Source: Acidobacteriota bacterium
Lineage (GTDB): Bacteria > Acidobacteriota > Terriglobia > Terriglobales > Acidobacteriaceae
Length of the DNA: 9,627 nucleotides
Reading direction: 5' to 3'
NCBI GenBank assembly: GCA_021809235.1
Contig: JAKBAG010000101.1
Location: 1 to 9,627 of the forward strand
The notes under the pieces were generated by a model, which saw only the letters and a program-made list of their open reading frames with translations, ran no database searches and was not told the origin of the DNA. The translations under genes were made by a program, and so were the position numbers. Positions 1-9,627 of the stretch are shown in pieces. Position 1 is the first letter of the stretch. Each line of letters begins with the position of its first letter.

Positions 1-1838
<1,838 letters not shown>

Positions 1839-1913
1839 TTGTTTCCTCCTTGACACGTGCCTCTGGCCCGCGTCGCGGCTGCCCCAGGGAATTCTTTCGG
1901 GAGTTCTGCCCCA

Positions 1914-1941
1914 CCCTGGTTGGTGGATCCCTCCACCAGGG
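1914..1941 (-). other. Second hairpin in the rpoB-rpoC spacer
   Basis: On the transcript, CCCTG plus GTGGA pairs with TCCAC and CAGGG around a GGGA loop: ten pairs with a four-base bulge on the 3' side. Flanking CTGCC/GGCAG bases could extend or compete with it. It is less perfect than the neighbouring hairpin; function is unknown. Confidence 0.45.
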
Positions 1942-1962
1942 CAGCTCCCTCGCTGCGAGCGC

Positions 1963-1986
1963 GTCGCCGACCACCCGGCCGGCGAC
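1963..1986 (-). other. GC-rich hairpin just after the rpoB stop
   Basis: On the transcript, arm GTCGCCGGCC pairs with GGTCGGCGAC (ten pairs including one G-U) around a GGGU tetraloop. It begins eight bases after the rpoB stop codon. The G-U pair in the minus-strand orientation fits a structure acting in the rpoB-rpoC mRNA. No U-tract follows, so it is not a typical intrinsic terminator. Confidence 0.6.
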
Positions 1987-1994
1987 TGGCCCGC

Positions 1995-6473
<4,479 letters not shown>

Positions 6474-6635
6474 GCTTCACTCCTGAGACCCGTATCCCAC
6501 GGCTCCGGCCCCATTGCCGGCTACCTGTATGCTCCCCGCCCAGGTCTCTCTGCGGGTCGCCTGCATCCTTCAGGCCTGCTGCCCGAAATCCACATCTTGT
6601 CGAAACTGCTTTGGACCGCTACACTGCATTTGAGT

Positions 6636-6866
6636 TCAGTCGGCCACCAGGGCCTCCCTGCACTTGCCGACCCGCTCGCGCAGGACAGACAACAATGCCC
6701 GCGAGACAATACGCCTCACGAGCGCAGAGTACCGACTGTGCCCTGATCCTGCTGATTCTGCTTTCTTTGTAATACCAAACCGTCTGCCCGTCGCCTGGTT
6801 GAACGCCCACCTGCAACTCGCTGCCAGCCGAGCTGCGTAGATTTTCTCGTTCATTCCCTGCGCCAC
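6636..6866 (-). CDS. Doubtful small ORF, basic 76-residue hypothetical protein
   Basis: This ORF would encode a basic, arginine- and alanine-rich peptide of 76 residues from a GTG start, or 72 from the in-frame ATG at 6854. I do not recognise it; no signal peptide, membrane segment or metal motif is visible. In favour: GGAGG lies five bases upstream of the GTG, and the ORF lies in the operon direction between rplL and rpoB. Against: an overlapping minus-strand ORF of similar length exists in another frame (6619-6870), codon third positions are only modestly GC-rich compared with the flanking genes, and the region could simply be untranslated leader. It is best treated as a candidate needing conservation evidence. 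Confidence 0.2.
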   Translation of the reverse strand: MAQGMNEKIYAARLAASCRWAFNQATGRRFGITKKAESAGSGHSRYSALVRRIVSRALLSVLRERVGKCREALVAD

Positions 6867-6951
6867 CCACTCCTCCAGCTACAACCCGGCAGGATTGCCA
6901 TCTGAAGCAACGTCAAGCTACAACATCCGAAATAATGGGGAACAGGCAACA

Positions 6952-6990
6952 GGGAAAGACACGCATCCTTTAATGTAGCGCGTCTTTCCC
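6952..6990 (-). promoter_or_regulatory. Hairpin after rplL (candidate attenuator or RNase site)
   Basis: On the transcript GGGAAAGACGCGC pairs with GCGTGTCTTTCCC (13 pairs, one G-U) around a 13-nt loop. It starts 31 nt past the rplL stop. The only imperfection is a G-U pair in the minus-strand orientation, which fits an RNA structure made with the operon. No clear U-run follows, so partial termination or endonuclease processing is more likely than a full terminator. The location matches the E. coli attenuator/RNase III region by position only. Confidence 0.6.
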
Positions 6991-7021
6991 GGGAATGCAA
7001 ACGACAGCCAGAAATCGAGAG

Positions 7022-7399
7022 CTACTTGATCTCGATCGTAGCCACGCCTTCAAACTTCTTCTTGATCGACTCAGCCTCTTCCTTGCTCGCGTTCTCCTTG
7101 AGCGGCTTCGGCGCACCGTCGACCAGATCCTTGGCTTCCTTCAGACCCAGCGAGGTCACTTCACGAACAGCCTTGATCGTATTGATCTTGTTCGCGCCAG
7201 CATCCTTCAGGATCACCTGGAACTCGGTCTGCTCGGCAACTTCCGCCGCTGCAGCACCACCGCCGGCCGCAACCACGGCCACCGGGGCTGCCGCTGCAGC
7301 CGAAACGCCAAGACGCTCTTCCAGCTTCTTCACCAGAGCTGCTGCTTCCAGCAGGCTCAGGCCCACAATCTGCTCTTCCAACTGATTCAAATCCGCCAT
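7022..7399 (-). CDS. rplL: 50S ribosomal protein L7/L12
   Basis: Complete 125-residue L7/L12, the multi-copy flexible stalk protein that recruits translation factors and drives their GTPase activity. The N-terminal dimerisation domain (about 1-32, LEEQIVGLSLLEAAALVKKL) binds L10. A flexible Ala/Gly/Val hinge covers about 34-55. The C-terminal domain (about 57-125) contains the conserved factor-binding helix KINTIKAVREVTSLGLKEAK. The length is normal for the family. The ATG is preceded by GGAG seven bases upstream. It lies 107 nt downstream of rplJ, its usual partner, and ends in TAG. The protein is assembled with L10 in a fixed stoichiometry, usually four to six L12 per L10, so higher translation of rplL is expected. 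Confidence 0.98.
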   Translation of the reverse strand: MADLNQLEEQIVGLSLLEAAALVKKLEERLGVSAAAAAPVAVVAAGGGAAAAEVAEQTEFQVILKDAGANKINTIKAVREVTSLGLKEAKDLVDGAPKPLKENASKEEAESIKKKFEGVATIEIK

Positions 7400-7506
7400 T
7401 GTTCTTCTCCCATCCTGAAAATCTTTGTGATTGCTACCCGCAGGAACCAGCGATCAGGGTTTCCGATGTGCCAGACAAGCACCCCCTGCGCGGAACTCGG
7501 GAAACC

Positions 7507-8046
7507 TTATTCCGCCGCAGCGGCAAACTTGTTTTCCTTCACGCCCTGATTGACAACCACGGCCAGATCGCGACCCGTGGCATTCATCACCGTCACCAGC
7601 CGCTGAGCCGGCGCGTTGATCAGGAACAGCAGTTTCGAATACAGCTCCTGCTTGCCCGGCATGCTGGCCAGAGCCTTTACTTCCTCGGCCGTAATCAGCT
7701 TGCCGTCCACTACTCCCAGCTTGAAGGTGAACTGCGCATTCTCACCCACCCACTTGGAGAAGGCCTTGGCCAGCTCCACCGGATCACCCGAGGTAAACGC
7801 AGCCGCACTGACACCCTTCAGACCCTTGAGCGCCGCCTCCACACCCGTACCTTCGCCAGCCTTGGCTGCAAGCTTGTTCTTCAGAACGCGATACTTGCCG
7901 CCCGCGCCACGAACCACCTTGCGCAGCTCAAAGTCCTGGGCCACGGTCAATCCGGTAAAGGTACCGACAATTGCCGTCGTGGAGCCGGAGAGCTCTCCGG
8001 CCAGCAACTGCAGCTTCTGCTTCTTCTTTGCCCTGCTCAATGCCAT
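7507..8046 (-). CDS. rplJ: 50S ribosomal protein L10
   Basis: Complete 179-residue L10, the base of the ribosomal stalk. It binds 23S rRNA with its N-terminal domain and L7/L12 dimers with its C-terminal helix. The N-terminus is MALSRAKKKQKLQLLAGEL; the block KYRVLKNKLAAKA near 51-63 and the stretch LINAPAQRLV near 142-151 are typical of the family. An upstream in-frame start at 8094 would add 16 unlike residues and would run into the leader hairpin. I therefore choose the ATG at 8046, which has GGAG eight bases upstream and matches the usual L10 N-terminus. The C-terminal tail is Ala-rich and short. It lies 138 nt downstream of rplA and 107 nt upstream of rplL. Confidence 0.97.
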   Translation of the reverse strand: MALSRAKKKQKLQLLAGELSGSTTAIVGTFTGLTVAQDFELRKVVRGAGGKYRVLKNKLAAKAGEGTGVEAALKGLKGVSAAAFTSGDPVELAKAFSKWVGENAQFTFKLGVVDGKLITAEEVKALASMPGKQELYSKLLFLINAPAQRLVTVMNATGRDLAVVVNQGVKENKFAAAAE

Positions 8047-8184
8047 CTTCTTGACTCCCGCGCAAAGCCATCCGGCCCCGCACACCCGGCCCACAGCCGG
8101 GACTTCACTGAGAAACCACTATGAACCCGCGAAAACCACCCGCACAACCTTCCAACCAGGAAGCCGCCTGCCGGGCAGCCCAAA
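8047..8184 (-). promoter_or_regulatory. rplA-rplJ spacer, candidate L10 leader
   Basis: This 138-nt spacer lies directly upstream of rplJ, where many bacteria have an mRNA leader bound by the L10-L12 complex for translational autocontrol. A compact GC-rich hairpin is visible at 8085-8101 (CCCGGC/GCCGGG, five-base loop), about 40 nt before the ATG, and other G-rich segments could pair around it. I cannot confirm the kink-turn of the known L10 leader by eye. Only a very weak promoter-like pair (TTGTGC with CATAGT) is present, so read-through from rplA is assumed. Confidence 0.4.
8085..8101 (-). other. GC-rich hairpin in the rplJ leader
   Basis: Perfect six-pair stem CCCGGC/GCCGGG around a TGTGG loop on the transcript strand. 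There is no U-tract. It ends about 38 nt upstream of the rplJ ATG. Confidence 0.5.
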
Positions 8185-8892
8185 TTACTTAATGGAGGCG
8201 TCTGCCACGGCACTGTCAATCGGTACACCCGGGCCCATCGTCGAGCTGAGCGTAATTCCCTTGACATACTTGCCCTTCGCCGCCGAAGGCTTGGCGCGCA
8301 TCACGCTGGCCAGAACCGTTGTCGCATTCTCCACCAGCTTGTCGGCCTCAAAGCTCAGCTTGCCCACCGGCACATGAACCAGCGCCGTTTTGTCGGCGCG
8401 GAACTCCACCTTGCCCGCCTTGATCTCCTTGACCGCCGCAGCCACATCCTGCGTCACCGTGCCCGTCTTGGGATTCGGCATCAGGCCACGCGGACCCAGC
8501 ACCTTACCCAGACGACCCACCGACTTCATCATGTCCGGCGTCGCGATCAGCGCGTCAAAACCAGTCCAGTTTTCCTTCTGGATGCGCTCGACCATCTCCT
8601 CGCCGCCCACAAAATCAGCTCCGGCAGCTTCTGCTTCCTTCAACCGGTCACCCGTGGCCACCACAGCCACAATCTTGGTCTTGCCCAGCCCATGCGGCAG
8701 CACAACCGTGCCGCGCACCATCTGGTCGGCATGGCGGGTATCCACGCCCAGGCGCAGCGTCAGATCAACCGTCTCGTCAAATTTGGCAAACTTGACCTTC
8801 TGCAGCAGCGTGACCGCTTCCGGCAGCAGGTAATTCCGCTGCTCGACGGCCGCGCGCGACTTCGCAATATTCTTGCTGGCTTTCCGTGCCAT
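8185..8892 (-). CDS. rplA: 50S ribosomal protein L1
   Basis: Complete 235-residue L1, which forms the mobile L1 stalk on 23S rRNA, helps release deacylated tRNA from the E site, and in many bacteria represses its own mRNA. The two-domain family pattern is clear: N-terminal segment ASKNIAKSRAAV, then DLTLRLGVDTRHADQMVRGT near 43-62. The RNA-binding signature GPRGLMPNPKTGTVT is at 133-147, and KGITLSSTMGPGVPID near 211-226 closes domain I. The length is typical. The ATG at 8890-8892 has GAGG five bases upstream. Its own promoter lies about 140 nt upstream. rplK, its usual upstream partner, is absent here; an aminotransferase gene on the same strand takes that place. Confidence 0.98.
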   Translation of the reverse strand: MARKASKNIAKSRAAVEQRNYLLPEAVTLLQKVKFAKFDETVDLTLRLGVDTRHADQMVRGTVVLPHGLGKTKIVAVVATGDRLKEAEAAGADFVGGEEMVERIQKENWTGFDALIATPDMMKSVGRLGKVLGPRGLMPNPKTGTVTQDVAAAVKEIKAGKVEFRADKTALVHVPVGKLSFEADKLVENATTVLASVMRAKPSAAKGKYVKGITLSSTMGPGVPIDSAVADASIK

Positions 8893-9025
8893 TCATCCCT
8901 CATCTCCCACCGCACTCGCCAGTTTCGCTCTGCGAAAAACCCGGAGAATACGCCCTTGCAGCGCTCCTCGAACAGGCTCGAATGCCGTGGTACTGTTGAT
9001 GGCCCAAGATTGCTCTCAGGGCATA
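8893..9025 (-). promoter_or_regulatory. 5' leader of the rplA operon
   Basis: If transcription starts a few bases past the -10, the rplA mRNA has a leader of about 130 nt. A hairpin at 8922-8940 (TTTCGC/GCGAAA with an AGA loop, plus flanking pairs) sits about 30 nt before the ATG. A G-rich stretch with GGGAGATGAGGGATGA runs into the start. L1 commonly controls its own mRNA by binding an rRNA-like site, and this leader is the natural place for one. I could not match the site with confidence. Confidence 0.35.
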
Positions 9026-9037
9026 TTCTTTGAATAT
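9023..9037. other. AT-rich palindrome over the rplA -10 and start region
   Basis: ATATTC and GAATAT form six-base inverted arms separated by TTT. The repeat covers most of the proposed -10 and the predicted start site of the rplA promoter. It could be an operator or a hairpin at the very start of the transcript. It could also be a chance product of the AT-rich promoter bases. Confidence 0.35.
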
Positions 9038-9061
9038 AGCGGAAGGATGCGGAAAGCGCAA
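9033..9061 (-). promoter_or_regulatory. Candidate sigma70-type promoter for rplA-rplJ-rplL(-rpoBC)
   Basis: On the minus strand the -35 element TTGCGC (9061-9056) is followed after exactly 17 bases by the -10 element TATATT (9038-9033, five of six consensus bases). The predicted start is near 9026, about 134 nt upstream of the rplA ATG. It is the best promoter-like pair I found between the aminotransferase and rplA, and it lies in the correct place for the operon. The -35 is only a half match, so the -10 and the spacing carry the call. Confidence 0.55.
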
Positions 9062-9081
9062 GCGTTTTTCCGCATCCTTCC
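9041..9081 (-). terminator. Hairpin terminator after the aminotransferase gene
   Basis: Perfect 15-bp inverted repeat (GGAAGGATGCGGAAA and its complement) with an 11-base loop, starting 14 nt after the aminotransferase stop. Its size and position fit a transcription terminator. However, the bases after the stem on the minus strand (GCTATATTC) form no U-run, so it may be a weak, Rho-assisted or 3'-end-protecting structure. It overlaps the rplA promoter. Confidence 0.6.
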
Positions 9082-9095
9082 AATGCAGGTCTCCC

Positions 9096-9627
9096 TTACC
9101 GGCCCGCCTGCACCAGCGCCTCGGCTGCAACTTCGGCCAGGCGAGCAACACCCGTCTGAATCTTCTCCTCGGTGGCATTGGAGAAGTTCAACCGCATATA
9201 GCGCGTGCCCGAGCCATCCGGAAAGAAATCCTTCCCGGGCACAAAGACGACTTTGCGCTCAATGGCAATGGGCAGCATCGCTCCGGCGTCTATCCACTCC
9301 GGGCAGGTCACCCACAGGAACATGCCGCCCTCCGGATGCGTCCAGCGGTAGCCTTCAGGCATGGACTCACTCAGGCAGCGATCCATCAGCGCAAACCGGC
9401 TGCCATACAGTCGGCGTATCCCTTCGATATGCCCTGCGCTGTCGAAATCGGTCAGATAGCGGTCCACAATCCTCTGATCCAGGTTCGAGGTGTGGAGATC
9501 TGCGGCCTGCTTGGCAATCGCCAGGCTGCGGAGCAGCGTGGGATGACCGGCAATCCAGCCGACGCGCAGGCCCGGCGTGATCGTCTTTGAAACCGTGCTC
9601 AGGTAAAGGACAATTCCCTCCTGATCC
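9096..9627 (-). CDS. PLP-dependent aminotransferase, class I/II fold, C-terminal part (runs off right edge)
   Basis: The last 177 codons of a fold-type I aminotransferase are visible; the N-terminal part lies beyond the window. The frame stays open to the edge, so the internal methionine at 9467 is not the start. STVSKTITPGLRVGW contains the PLP-binding lysine (AAG at 9585-9587), in the S-x-S-K-x-x-x-P-G-L-R-x-G-W form of the 2-aminoadipate/aromatic aminotransferase (LysN/ARO8) and MocR-domain group. Further on come HPEGGMFLWV, the VFVPGKDFFPDGSG segment and RYMRLNFSNATEEKI, whose second arginine should bind the substrate carboxylate. Substrate cannot be decided: 2-aminoadipate, aromatic or branched-chain amino acids are all possible, and an N-terminal GntR-type DNA-binding domain outside the window cannot be excluded. 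It is on the same strand as rplA but separated by a hairpin and a promoter, so it is probably a separate unit. Confidence 0.93.
   Translation of the reverse strand, partial: DQEGIVLYLSTVSKTITPGLRVGWIAGHPTLLRSLAIAKQAADLHTSNLDQRIVDRYLTDFDSAGHIEGIRRLYGSRFALMDRCLSESMPEGYRWTHPEGGMFLWVTCPEWIDAGAMLPIAIERKVVFVPGKDFFPDGSGTRYMRLNFSNATEEKIQTGVARLAEVAAEALVQAGR

Larger units (their letters stand above)
1839..1994 (-). other. rpoB-rpoC intergenic spacer with two RNA hairpins
   Basis: This 156-nt spacer separates the rpoB stop from the rpoC GTG start. No ORF with gene-like properties is seen in it. On the transcript it can fold into two strong stem-loops, listed separately, in its rpoB-proximal half. It ends in the AGGAGG ribosome-binding site of rpoC. 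Neither hairpin is followed by a U-run, so termination is not indicated; mRNA stabilisation or processing is more plausible, but this is inference. Confidence 0.7.
6474..7021 (-). other. Long rplL-rpoB intergenic spacer
   Basis: These 548 nt separate the rplL stop from the rpoB start. On the transcript strand they contain a 13-bp hairpin near the rplL end, one weak 76-codon ORF, and small GC-rich stems close to rpoB (for example CCGGC/GCCGG around a six-base loop about 35 nt before the ATG). I found no convincing sigma70 promoter; the best candidate is an isolated extended -10-like TGGTATTAC near 6770 with no matching -35. In E. coli the shorter rplL-rpoB gap holds an attenuator and an RNase III site, so a similar role in tuning polymerase against ribosomal-protein output is a reasonable inference. 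Confidence 0.7.

Noticed and set aside
6619..6870. 83-codon minus-strand ORF starting at GTG 6870
   Set aside because: The start abuts the GGAGGA sequence with no room for ribosome spacing, it overlaps a better-placed ORF, and nothing in it is recognisable.
7400..7506. rplJ-rplL spacer searched for a promoter or terminator
   Set aside because: Only the rplL ribosome-binding site is convincing; no stem with a U-run or paired -35/-10 was found.
8047..8094. Sixteen-residue N-terminal extension of RplJ from an upstream start
   Set aside because: The L10 family starts at the M-A-L-S-R-A-K type sequence, which has its own ribosome-binding site; the extension runs into the leader hairpin.
6563..9081. 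Repeated GCATCCTT words in spacers (near 6563, 6963, 9072) and in rplL (7200)
   Set aside because: Words of 8-12 bases recur by chance in a window of this size. The surrounding bases are not alike enough to call a repeat family.

Overview
The window is a piece of the conserved ribosomal-protein and RNA-polymerase cluster of a GC-rich bacterium. All real genes read on the minus strand. In transcription order (right to left) they are: the C-terminal part of a PLP-dependent aminotransferase, then rplA (L1), rplJ (L10), rplL (L7/L12), rpoB (beta subunit) and the first 612 codons of rpoC (beta-prime subunit), which runs off the left edge. The RpoB length (1492 aa), its cysteine-rich N-terminal insertion and the wording of the conserved blocks point to Acidobacteriota (Terriglobia/Acidobacteriales-like). 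That assignment is from memory of the family and was not searched.

Right end (about 8893-9627): the aminotransferase stops at 9096 and is followed by a perfect 15-bp hairpin. A good sigma70-type promoter for rplA overlaps this hairpin: its -35 lies in the loop and its -10 just past the base. rplK, nusG and secE, the usual upstream partners of rplA, are not adjacent.

Middle (7022-8892): rplA, rplJ and rplL are separated by 138- and 107-nt spacers. The rplA-rplJ spacer carries a GC-rich hairpin and is where an L10 autoregulatory leader would be expected.

Spacer 6474-7021 (548 nt): this long rplL-rpoB gap has a 13-bp hairpin 31 nt after the rplL stop, in the place where E. coli has its attenuator/RNase III region. 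It also holds a weak 76-codon ORF.

Left (1-6473): rpoB and rpoC are complete and partial respectively, separated by 156 nt with two strong hairpins. The genes supply the ribosomal stalk (L10, L12), the L1 protuberance and the catalytic core of RNA polymerase, so the layout is ordinary housekeeping co-expression. I see no new defence, mobile or biosynthetic system. The most interesting signal is a roughly 65-residue insertion in RpoB with eight cysteines. Its first half has the same spacing as the zinc-binding finger of RpoC encoded in the same operon.
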